The notes below the pieces were generated by a model. That model was not told the DNA's origin. It saw nothing but the letters and a program-made list of their open reading frames with translations, and made no database searches. This document shows, one piece after another, positions 1-5,446 of a stretch of DNA of 5,446 bases. This stretch comes from Gammaproteobacteria bacterium (GTDB lineage: Bacteria; Gemmatimonadota; Gemmatimonadetes; Longimicrobiales; Gaopeijiaceae), in the NCBI GenBank assembly GCA_009843625.1, contig VYDD01000242.1, positions 1 through 5,446 on the forward strand, given 5' to 3'. Positions within the stretch are counted from its first letter, which is position 1. Every line of letters starts with the position of its first letter. The position numbers were made by a program, and so were the translations under genes.

Positions 1-87
1 GGTATGCGGCGTCCGCGGCAGCCGCAGCCAGGGCGGCGCTGGGGGGATAGGGGCACGGAGAAGGGCCGAGGTCGTCCCGCTCGTCCA

Positions 88-116
88 TTGCCAGAGTCAG
101 GACATCGACATATGAT
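88..116 (+). promoter_or_regulatory. Sigma70-like promoter of the toxin-antitoxin operon
   Basis: A -35 box TTGCCA (88-93) and a -10 box TATGAT (111-116) are separated by exactly 17 bases, and each differs from consensus at one or two positions. Transcription would start near 123, giving a leader of about 25 bases before the antitoxin ATG at 148. A second, weaker arrangement overlaps it: AGGACA (99-104), 17 bases, TATACT (122-127). The stretch 105-148 is conspicuously AT-rich against a GC-rich background. The match is by eye; whether the host's sigma factor uses this consensus is assumed. Confidence 0.6.
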
Positions 117-124
117 CTACATAT
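108..124. promoter_or_regulatory. Candidate autoregulatory operator of the toxin-antitoxin operon
   Basis: ATATG (110-114) and CATAT (120-124) form a perfect 5-base inverted repeat with a 5-base spacer, lying directly over the -10 box. The same stretch can be read as a direct repeat ACATAT at 108-113 and 119-124, 11 bases apart, about one helical turn. AbrB/MazE-fold antitoxins, alone or with their toxin, usually bind such sites over their own promoter and repress it. Its role as operator is inferred from position and symmetry only. Confidence 0.4.
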
Positions 125-147
125 ACTGATTTTCGGATGGAGAAAAT

Positions 148-363
148 ATGAAAATTTCCGAACGAGGCCAGATCACAATTCCCAAGCGCCTGCGAGAGCG
201 TTTCGGTTTTCGCCCGGACGTTGAGGTGGAAATCACGCCGATCGATGGCGGATTGCTCATTCGCAAGCAAACCAACTCCGAACATCCTGTAGATCAGGTC
301 CATGGAATCATCAGCCGGCGGCTGAGCACGGACGAGTACATCGAGGAGATCCGCGGCAGATGA
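148..363 (+). CDS. vapB: AbrB/SpoVT-family antitoxin (VapB type)
   Basis: This 71-residue protein is the likely antitoxin of a VapBC pair. It would bind and neutralise the PIN ribonuclease encoded next to it, and bind DNA to repress the operon. Residues 1-45 are a canonical SpoVT/AbrB swapped-hairpin DNA-binding domain: it opens MKISERGQITIPK, continues through a basic RLRERFGF segment, then alternating beta residues ending in GGLLIRK. Residues 46-71 form a polar tail ending DEYIEEIRGR, where antitoxins of this class usually contact the toxin. The ATG at 148 is preceded by GGAG at 139-142 with 5 bases between, and the domain begins at residue 1, so the start is secure. The stop overlaps the toxin start as ATGA (360-363), implying translational coupling. 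A hand count gives about 55% GC (119 of 216), clearly lower than the downstream efflux genes, which fits a mobile toxin-antitoxin module. MazE and VapB antitoxins share this fold; the PIN partner favours the VapB name. Confidence 0.88.
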   Translation: MKISERGQITIPKRLRERFGFRPDVEVEITPIDGGLLIRKQTNSEHPVDQVHGIISRRLSTDEYIEEIRGR

Positions 364-767
364 TCACGGCGGTCGACACGAACGTCCTGCTCGATGTCTT
401 CGCGGACGATCCCGGTTTCGCATCCCGATCGAAGGAATGGCTGCGCGCAGCGTACGACCAGGGCGCTATCGTGGCCTGTGACATCGTCTATGCCGAACTC
501 GCTCCCGCATTCCCCGACCGGCCTTCTCTCGATCACGCGCTACGGATGCTCGGCGCCACCGTTTCCCCGATCACAACCGACATTGCGTACGATGCGGGGC
601 GACGATGGCTCCGGTACCGGCGGGCGGGGGGCCCCGGAAAACGCATCATCACGGATTTCCTTATCGGAGCGCATGCGCTGAGCACAGCCGACATCTTCCT
701 TACCCGGGACCGCGGGTTCTACAGGACCCATTTTCCCGAGTTGGGCGGGCACACTCCGGAGCTCTGA
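360..767 (+). CDS. vapC: PIN-domain ribonuclease toxin (VapC type)
   Basis: This 135-residue protein is a PIN-domain endoribonuclease of the VapC type, a Mg2+/Mn2+-dependent RNase that inhibits growth by cutting RNA (tRNA or rRNA in studied members) when freed from its antitoxin. The length is typical of the family. The four acidic active-site residues are visible: Asp6 in AVDTNVLLD, Glu46 in VYAELA, Asp99 in ITDFLIGAHA and Asp117 in LTRDRGFY. The catalytic set is therefore complete and the toxin should be active. The ATG at 360 overlaps the antitoxin stop by four bases, and GAGGAG at 343-348, somewhat distant, may serve as ribosome binding site. No stop or frameshift interrupts it. The RNA target cannot be read from the sequence. 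I see no convincing terminator after its stop, so some read-through toward the efflux genes is possible. Confidence 0.92.
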   Translation: MITAVDTNVLLDVFADDPGFASRSKEWLRAAYDQGAIVACDIVYAELAPAFPDRPSLDHALRMLGATVSPITTDIAYDAGRRWLRYRRAGGPGKRIITDFLIGAHALSTADIFLTRDRGFYRTHFPELGGHTPEL

Positions 768-799
768 CGCGGCGTCATCCGTCCGGTGTTCCCCGTCGT

Positions 800-829
800 T
801 TCGCCCGGTCCGCTCCAACGGCATATCAT
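800..829 (+). promoter_or_regulatory. Weak candidate promoter for the efflux operon
   Basis: The gap between toxin and channel gene (768-870) has one reasonable -10 hexamer, TATCAT at 824-829, with a poor -35, TTCGCC at 800-805, 18 bases upstream. Transcription from it would start near 836, about 35 bases ahead of the ATG at 871. I found no clear metal-regulator dyad (MerR or CueR type) in the gap and no hairpin with a T-run. Transcription from the upstream toxin-antitoxin promoter is an alternative. Confidence 0.2.
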
Positions 830-870
830 CCTTGCTGAGGTACGAGCGGTAAACTCCCCCGGGAGGCAAG

Positions 871-2121
871 ATGCGATTGACGCGGGTCGGTGTGGTCTTC
901 TTGACGGGTGCTCTTGCGTCGGGGCCTCTCGCCCTGTCGGGACAGGACGGCGTGCCGCGGGTCACGCTCGCGGAAGCGCTGGAAGCCTTCGGCGAGAACA
1001 GTCCCGCGCTGCGCATCGCGCGGGCCGAGGCGGCGGGGATCGCGGGACGGGCGCGCCAGTCCCGCAGCTACGCCAACCCCGCCTTCTCGCTCCTGCGCGA
1101 GGATCTGAGTCGTTCGGGCGAAGATTACTGGGAAGCGACCGCAGGGCTGATGCAGCGGATCGAATGGCCCGGTCGCACCGTGGCCCGCGGCGTGGCTGCC
1201 CGCCACACCATCACCGGGACCGAAGCCCGGTTTCGAGCGGACTCGCTGCAGCTGGTCTTCGCCGTCCGCGAGGCCTACGTGCGCGCCTGGCTCGCGGAGG
1301 AGGCGGAGCGCACCATCAGGCAGGCCGCGGAGATGATCCAGGTGGTCACGCGCGCGGCGGAGCAGCGCCTCGAGGCGGGCGACATCTCGGGATATGAGAC
1401 CCGGCGTCTGCGCCTCGGCCGGATTCAGGCCGAAAAGGATGAAGCGGACGCGGAGCTGCGCACCCGCGCCGCCCGCAGGCTGCTGGCTTCCCTGGTCCTT
1501 CCGGAAGTTTCCCTGCACGAGCTGGGACCCGCGGATGCGATAGTCGGCGTTCCGCCCGCCATCGCCTCCGGGAGCGCACTCGCTGCCCTCTCCCGGCGTC
1601 CCGATCTGGAGGCGGCCGCGCGGGAGCTGGACGCGGCCCGAGCCCAACACCGGGTCGCGAACCTGGAGTGGGTGCCCGATCCCACCTTGAGCCTCGCGTA
1701 CAAGGAGCACGCGGACGGCTTCAAGGGCGCGACGGTCGGGGTGGATCTGCCCCTGCCGATCTTCAACCGGGCCGGAGGCGCCCGCGAAGAGGCGGCCGCG
1801 CGCGAATCGGCAGCGACATCGGGCCTGGACCTCCTCCGCCGCCAAGCCGAGCTCGACCTGGTGGACGCCTCCGACCGATACTCGGTCGCGCGTGAGCGCC
1901 TGGAGGCCACGGGCGACGGCATCATGGCCGAGGCCGAAGCGCTGCTCTCGGCAGCCAGGGTGGCGTACGATGAGGGCGAAATGACGCTGGTGGAGTTCCT
2001 GGACGCGACAGCAGCCTTCAGAGATGCCCGGCTCAGCGCGCTCACCCTGCGGGCGGAAGCGTGGATCGCCTACTACAACCTTGTGCGTGCCATGGGCGGC
2101 GGCCCCGGGGAGGAATCATGA
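871..2121 (+). CDS. Outer-membrane efflux channel, TolC/CzcC family
   Basis: This 416-residue protein is the outer-membrane channel of the tripartite RND pump; three copies would form a beta-barrel in the outer membrane with a long periplasmic alpha-helical tunnel. The first 24 or so residues are a signal peptide (MRLTRVG, then a hydrophobic stretch to LALSG) with no lipobox cysteine. Two outer-membrane-efflux repeats follow. The first starts at VTLAEALEAF (residue 31) and contains the family-typical ANPAFSLLRED and QRIEWPGR. The second starts near RRPDLEAA (residue 242) and contains PLPIFNRAGG (294-303), a hallmark of CzcC/CusC-type channels, ending with GEMTLVEFLDA around residue 371. Long Ala/Arg/Glu-rich helices lie between. 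The ATG at 871 has GGGAGG at 861-866 four bases upstream. The stop TGA (2119-2121) overlaps the next gene's ATG at 2118, and GGGGAGG at 2107-2113 is that gene's ribosome binding site. The length matches the family. Family is certain; the substrate is not. Confidence 0.92.
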   Translation: MRLTRVGVVFLTGALASGPLALSGQDGVPRVTLAEALEAFGENSPALRIARAEAAGIAGRARQSRSYANPAFSLLREDLSRSGEDYWEATAGLMQRIEWPGRTVARGVAARHTITGTEARFRADSLQLVFAVREAYVRAWLAEEAERTIRQAAEMIQVVTRAAEQRLEAGDISGYETRRLRLGRIQAEKDEADAELRTRAARRLLASLVLPEVSLHELGPADAIVGVPPAIASGSALAALSRRPDLEAAARELDAARAQHRVANLEWVPDPTLSLAYKEHADGFKGATVGVDLPLPIFNRAGGAREEAAARESAATSGLDLLRRQAELDLVDASDRYSVARERLEATGDGIMAEAEALLSAARVAYDEGEMTLVEFLDATAAFRDARLSALTLRAEAWIAYYNLVRAMGGGPGEES

Positions 2122-2543
2122 TGAGAGGGGGTGGGACGGCGCTGGCGGCCGGAATGGTGACGGCACTCGCGTCGAGGGTCGCGACCGCGCTGAGGCGTGG
2201 GATCGCGATGGCGCGGAGGCCCGGGTTGGCGGTGACGGGGAGGCCCGGGTTCGCCGGCGCATTGGTGTGCGGGTCCGCCGCGCTGTCGTTCACCGGTTGC
2301 GGTCCGGCCGTGGACGATGTTGCGCCCGAGCCCGAGCAGGCCTTTGCCGGGGGCGCGGTCGTAACCCACTGGACCGACGCGCTCGAGCTCTTCGTCGAGT
2401 ATCCGCCTCACGTTCGCGGGCTGGAGGGCGACGTGTGGGCGATCCACCTCACCTGGCTCGCGGACTGGTCACCGGTCGAGGACGGCAGCCTGATGCTGGC
2501 GCTGGAAGGGCCGGGAGGGGCGCGTGAGGAAATCGTCATGCCC
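2118..2543 (+). pseudogene. N-terminal part of the RND adaptor, out of frame with its body
   Basis: This segment encodes the lipoprotein signal and most of the extra N-terminal domain of the adaptor, but lies in a different frame from the rest. Translation from ATG 2118 (SD GGGGAGG, ATGA overlap with the channel gene) gives a repeat-like leader, then a hydrophobic stretch and a lipobox-like FTGC with Cys61 (codon 2298-2300), so lipid anchoring is likely. An in-frame ATG at 2208 (residue 31) would give a more normal 30-residue signal, so the start is uncertain. After Cys61 comes an acidic linker, then WTDALELFVEYPPHV and DVWAIHLTWLADWSPV, which I read as a small beta-sandwich domain seen in front of some CzcB/CusB-like adaptors. 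The sense is lost after about 2543. The frame formally stays open to a stop at 2907-2909, a 263-residue product, but the residues after the break are Arg/Gly-rich nonsense. One base removed in the C-run at 2541-2544 restores a 541-residue adaptor ending at 3744. Confidence 0.75.
2136..2279 (+). repeat. Six degenerate 24-base tandem units in the adaptor leader
   Basis: Six units of 24 bases follow each other at 2136, 2160, 2184, 2208, 2232 and 2256. Each encodes eight residues: the first three are TALAAGMV, TALASRVA and TALRRGIA, and units four and five share RRPGLA/GRPGFA. A 13-base string, GGAGGCCCGGGTT, recurs exactly at 2215-2227 and 2239-2251, 24 bases apart. The unit is a whole number of codons, so copy changes would keep frame. 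The last unit runs into the hydrophobic core of the lipoprotein signal. The repeats are diverged and were found by aligning by eye. Confidence 0.6.
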
Positions 2544-3744
2544 CGCGCCCGCCCGGGCAGGCGTCTTTACGACAGCTCCGGTGCTGCCGGCCGCCGGCAT
2601 CTGGCGCGCCGAGCTCACGCTCTCGGTCGACGGCCGGGAGTACCCGGTGCCGGTGGGCGAACTCGAGGTCTTCGAGAGCGTGGACGCCCTGCTGCCGGAG
2701 GAGGACGTGTCGCCTCCGGGCCTGATCACGCTGCTCAAGGAGCAGCAGTGGGTGATGCCCTTCGCGGTGGCGGCCGCGGAGGAGCGGAGCATCCCCCGTT
2801 CGATTCCAGCGGCGGGAGAAATCGTCGCGCCCGCCGACGGCCTCGCGCACGTCTCCGTGCCGGTCACCGGGCTGGTGGTCGTCCAGGGTCCCACGCCCGC
2901 TCCGGGTGATCGGGTTGCCGCAGGGCAGACGCTCGCGCTGATCGCGCCTACCAGCCTGGACGACTCCTTCGCGCGCATGCAGGTGCGGGTGGCGCACGCG
3001 GAGCGGGAGGCGACGCGCGCGGAGCGGCTGTTCGCCGCCGAGGCCATCCCGGAACGCCGCCTGCTTGAGGCGCGGCACGAGTTGGAGGTGGCGCGTGCGG
3101 CCTTCGCGGCCGTGGGCGGGATGCAGTCGCCGGAGGGCGATGAGGCCGCACACCTGTATGCGCTGCGGAGCCCCATCGGCGGGGTCCTCTCGGAGCGCCA
3201 TGTCGCCCCCGGGGAGCAGGTGGAAGCGGGCACGCATGCGTTCACGGTGGTCAATCCGGCGACCCTCTGGTTCATCGCCCGGCTGCCGGCGCGGGAGGCC
3301 GCGGCGGCGGGAGGGGTGCGGGAGGCATGGTTCACGGTCGAGGGGGCGGACGCGACCTACACCACCGACCGGGTTGTCTCCACCGGGACCGTGATCGACC
3401 CCGAGACCCGCACCCTGCCCTTGCGCTTCGCCGTCGCCAACCCGGAGGGCACGCTCAAGGTGGGCATGCTGGCCGAGGGGCGGCTGCTCACGGGAGAGCC
3501 GGTCACGGGCGTCGCCGTCCCGTCCGCCGCGATCCAGGACGAAGACGGGCTCGGGGTCGTCTACGTCGAAGTCGGCGGAGAGAGCTTCCAGCGCCGGGTG
3601 GTCGAGCCGGGGCCGTCCGACGGGGCCTGGACCCTCGTCACCGGCGTGGCGAGCGGCGAGCGGGTGGTCACCGAGGGCGCCTACCAGGTGTTCCTCGCGT
3701 CGCTGGGCGAAGCGGACCTCGCCGACCACGGCCACACGCACTGA
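2524..3744 (+). CDS. RND efflux periplasmic adaptor, CzcB/CusB family (body)
   Basis: This frame encodes the membrane-fusion protein that links inner-membrane pump and outer-membrane channel. From the GTG at 2524 it is 406 residues. About the first 60 complete the extra N-terminal domain (AGVFTTAPVLPAAG, WRAELTLSVDGREYPVPVG). Then come LKEQQWVMPF (71-80), typical of CzcB-like adaptors; a first biotinyl-lipoyl half from about 2815 to 2940 (GEIVAPADG, PVTGLVV, PGDRVAAGQTLALI); a short alpha-hairpin, 2953-3120; the second lipoyl half (APIGG-like SPIGGVLSERHVAPGEQV); a beta-barrel to about 3480 with GTVIDPETRTLPLR; and a membrane-proximal domain ending in DHGHTH, whose histidines could bind metal. 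GGGAGG at 2513-2518 lies 5 bases before GTG 2524, so separate initiation is possible, but the product would have no signal peptide and could not reach the periplasm. The first residues after GTG are not conserved-looking. I believe the true gene starts upstream and is frameshifted. The permease follows after 13 bases. Confidence 0.85.
   Translation: MRKSSCPAPARAGVFTTAPVLPAAGIWRAELTLSVDGREYPVPVGELEVFESVDALLPEEDVSPPGLITLLKEQQWVMPFAVAAAEERSIPRSIPAAGEIVAPADGLAHVSVPVTGLVVVQGPTPAPGDRVAAGQTLALIAPTSLDDSFARMQVRVAHAEREATRAERLFAAEAIPERRLLEARHELEVARAAFAAVGGMQSPEGDEAAHLYALRSPIGGVLSERHVAPGEQVEAGTHAFTVVNPATLWFIARLPAREAAAAGGVREAWFTVEGADATYTTDRVVSTGTVIDPETRTLPLRFAVANPEGTLKVGMLAEGRLLTGEPVTGVAVPSAAIQDEDGLGVVYVEVGGESFQRRVVEPGPSDGAWTLVTGVASGERVVTEGAYQVFLASLGEADLADHGHTH
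2538..2556 (+). other. Apparent +1 frameshift site in the adaptor gene
   Basis: Upstream of here the meaningful frame has codons starting at positions divisible by 3 (REEIVMP); downstream it is the next frame (AGVFTTAPVLPAAG). The second frame has a TGA at 2491-2493, so the crossover must lie after it. Dropping one C from CCCC at 2541-2544 gives a seamless reading, VMPAPARAGVF, the Pro/Ala-rich turn expected between two strands of this domain. The exact base is inferred. Confidence 0.8.
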
Positions 3745-3757
3745 CGAGTACCGGCTG

Positions 3758-5446
3758 ATGACCCCGACGCCCGCCGAACGGGAGCGGACCGGCCTCCTCG
3801 ACGCGGTGGTCGGCGCCTCGCTCCGGCACCGGCTGCTCACCGTCGGCGCCGCGGCGATTGCGCTCGCCGGCGGGGGATGGGTCGCGGCGACCCTCCCCGT
3901 CGACGTCTTCCCGGACCTTACCGCCCCCACCGTCACGGTGCTCACGGACGCCCACGGCCTGGCGCCCGAAGAGGTCGAGAGCCTGGTGACCTTCCCGGTC
4001 GAGACCGCGGTCAACGGAGCCCCGGGCGTGCGCCGGGTGCGGTCCAGCTCGGCGCAGGGCATCAGCATCGTGTGGGTGGACTTCGACTGGGGCACGGACC
4101 TGTTCCGCGCGCGCCAGATCGTGAACGAGCGGCTCCAGCTCGCGGTTGCGCAGCTCCCCGACGACGTGACGGCTCCCGTCCTGGCCCCGGTCAGCTCGAT
4201 CATGGGCGAGATTCTGCTGGTCGGCATGACCGCGCCGGAAGGGCAGCTCATGGAAGCCCGCACCGCGGCGGACTGGACGGTGCGCCGCCGTCTGCTGGCC
4301 GTGCCGGGCGTGTCGCAGGTGGTCCCGATCGGGGGCGAGGTACGCCAGTACCAGATCCTGGTAGATCCCGGCCGGATGCGGGCGTACGGCATCGCGCTCG
4401 ACGAGATTCTCGCCGCCGCTGCCGCCTCCAACCGCAACGTTTCGGGCGGAGTCTATCGCTCCGGAGGCCGGGAAGTCCTCATCCGGGGTCTCGGGCGCGC
4501 GCGCGGCCTGGAGGAGATCGGCCTCACCGTGGTCGCGGTGCGCGACGGCGTGCCCGTGCTGATCGAGGATGTCGCCGACGTGCGCATCGGCCCGAAGATC
4601 CGCTTCGGGACCGCCGCCGTGAATGCCGAGCCCGCCGTCATCCTCTCGATTCAGAAACAGCCCGGCGCGAACACGCTGGAGCTCACGGAACGGGTCGATG
4701 CCGAGCTGGACGCCATCGAGGCCGAGCTTCCGGCGGGAGTCTCGTTCGCGCGGGCCATCTTCCGCCAGGCGGACTTCATCTCGCTGGCCGTGGAAAACGT
4801 GGTCGAGGCGCTCCGCGACGGGGCGGTGCTCGTCGTCGTCATCCTGTTCCTCTTCCTCTGGAACCTGCGCACGACGGTCATCTCCGTGCTGGCGATTCCC
4901 CTGTCGCTCGCGCTGGCCGTCATCGCCCTCCTCCTGCTCGGGGGCACCATCAACACGATGACCCTGGGGGGGATGGCGATCGCCATCGGCGCCCTGGTCG
5001 ACGACGCCATCATCTTCGTGGAGAACGCCTACCGGAGGCTGCGCGGCAACCGGCAGCAGCCGGAAGACATGCGGCAGCCGACGCTGCCGTTGATCCGTTA
5101 TGCGGCGCGCGAGATGCGCGACCCGATCGTCAATGCGACCATCATCATCACCGTGGTGTTCGTGCCGCTCTTCTTCCTGTCCGGGGTGGAGGGCCGCATG
5201 CTGCGCCCGCTCGGCCAGGCCTACATCGTGGCCATTCTGGCCTCGCTGCTGGTGGCGGTGACCGTGACTCCGGTGCTCTGTTCCCTGCTCCTGTCGGGCG
5301 ATCGCACGCTGGCGAGGAAGCAGGAGCCCTGGCTGCTGCGCGGGGTGCAGCGCGTCTACGGCAACCTGCTGGAATGGACCCTGCGCCGCTCCGGTGTGGT
5401 GGTGGCGGGGGCGGGCGTGCTGCTGCTGGGCACGCTGGCCCTGATC
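3758..5446 (+). CDS. RND efflux permease, CusA/CzcA family (5' part)
   Basis: This is the inner-membrane, proton-driven pump of the tripartite system, truncated by the window after 563 codons; full-length members have roughly 1,000-1,100 residues. The start ATG lies 13 bases after the adaptor stop; its ribosome binding site is weak, suggesting coupling to adaptor translation. Segments visible: an N-terminal amphipathic stretch; TM1 about residues 25-45, followed by the signature LPVDVFPDLTAPTV; the first periplasmic porter region to about 345, including VNGAPGVRRVRSSSAQG and FDWGTDLFRARQIV; TM2 about 355-370, TM3 380-396, TM4 400-424, TM5 459-478 and TM6 488-510; then the start of TM7 near 547. 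TM4 reads AIAIGALVDDAIIFVEN, with Asp415, Asp416 and Glu422 as candidate proton-relay residues. The Asp of the CzcA-type DFG motif is replaced by Ala409, as in CusA (AIAIGAMVD). Family-level assignment is strong. The metal-binding porter residues used to call copper or silver specificity lie largely beyond the window, so the substrate is open. Confidence 0.93.
   Translation, partial: MTPTPAERERTGLLDAVVGASLRHRLLTVGAAAIALAGGGWVAATLPVDVFPDLTAPTVTVLTDAHGLAPEEVESLVTFPVETAVNGAPGVRRVRSSSAQGISIVWVDFDWGTDLFRARQIVNERLQLAVAQLPDDVTAPVLAPVSSIMGEILLVGMTAPEGQLMEARTAADWTVRRRLLAVPGVSQVVPIGGEVRQYQILVDPGRMRAYGIALDEILAAAAASNRNVSGGVYRSGGREVLIRGLGRARGLEEIGLTVVAVRDGVPVLIEDVADVRIGPKIRFGTAAVNAEPAVILSIQKQPGANTLELTERVDAELDAIEAELPAGVSFARAIFRQADFISLAVENVVEALRDGAVLVVVILFLFLWNLRTTVISVLAIPLSLALAVIALLLLGGTINTMTLGGMAIAIGALVDDAIIFVENAYRRLRGNRQQPEDMRQPTLPLIRYAAREMRDPIVNATIIITVVFVPLFFLSGVEGRMLRPLGQAYIVAILASLLVAVTVTPVLCSLLLSGDRTLARKQEPWLLRGVQRVYGNLLEWTLRRSGVVVAGAGVLLLGTLALI

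Noticed and set aside
1..88. Possible start of a divergent minus-strand gene (ATG at 88-86, open to the window edge, beginning MDERDDLGPSP)
   Set aside because: Only 29 codons are visible, it is Ala/Pro-rich, no Shine-Dalgarno is evident upstream on that strand, and I recognise no family. The plus strand here is also open in one frame up to a stop at 127-129, equally without recognisable content.
768..870. Terminator between the toxin gene and the efflux operon
   Set aside because: I looked for a GC hairpin followed by a T-run and found none; CCCCCGGG near 856 is a small palindrome that belongs to the ribosome binding site region.
826..1845. 339-codon open frame on the minus strand opposite the channel gene
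   Set aside because: Same reason: low-complexity Arg/Gly-rich translation, no start signal of note, and the + strand gene shows strong family motifs throughout.
2538..2560. Programmed +1 frameshifting like prfB
   Set aside because: The slippery CCC-C is present, but there is no in-frame stop next to it and no stimulatory Shine-Dalgarno at the right distance, so a plain one-base indel is the simpler reading.
2536..4437. 633-codon open frame on the minus strand opposite adaptor and permease
   Set aside because: It lies across two well-recognised + strand genes, its product is Arg/Ala/Ser/His-rich without recognisable domains, and long antisense open frames are common in very GC-rich DNA.
1..5446. 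tRNA, rRNA, CRISPR array, insertion sequence or attachment site
   Set aside because: I saw no cloverleaf, no regularly spaced identical repeats, no transposase motif and no terminal inverted repeats. The only regular repeat is the in-gene 24-base array.

Overview
The window is GC-rich and densely coding, with all supported genes on the + strand, as expected of a high-GC Gram-negative bacterium: it encodes an outer-membrane channel, a probable lipoprotein adaptor and an inner-membrane RND pump. The protein style, with an Ala/Gly/Arg-rich composition and an adaptor carrying an extra N-terminal beta-type domain, resembles RND operons I associate with Gemmatimonadota and similar environmental phyla. 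That taxonomic guess is weak and rests on impression only.

Layout. Positions 1-87 hold no gene I can support. Positions 88-767 are a compact type II toxin-antitoxin operon of the VapBC class: a good sigma70-like promoter with an inverted repeat over its -10, an AbrB/SpoVT-type antitoxin (148-363), and a PIN-domain ribonuclease toxin (360-767) joined to it by an ATGA overlap. A 103-base gap (768-870) follows. From 871 to the window end lies a tripartite heavy-metal-type (HME) RND efflux operon in the order outer-membrane channel (871-2121), periplasmic adaptor (2118-3744) and inner-membrane permease (3758 to beyond 5446, truncated by the window). The genes overlap or nearly touch and should be co-transcribed. 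Together they would form a proton-driven trans-envelope pump for metal cations or another toxic solute; the substrate cannot be settled from this window.

The most notable points are in the adaptor gene. Its conserved protein runs across two reading frames, and a single extra C in the CCCC run at 2541-2544 explains the shift exactly. The first part carries a lipoprotein signal and most of an extra N-terminal domain; the second carries the rest of that domain and the whole canonical adaptor. This may be a real inactivating or truncating mutation, a sequencing error, or, less likely, translational +1 slippage. In addition, the leader ahead of the lipobox is built from six degenerate 24-base (8-codon) tandem units, which makes the true start uncertain. 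I see no wholly new system here: these are known families with an unusual adaptor gene.
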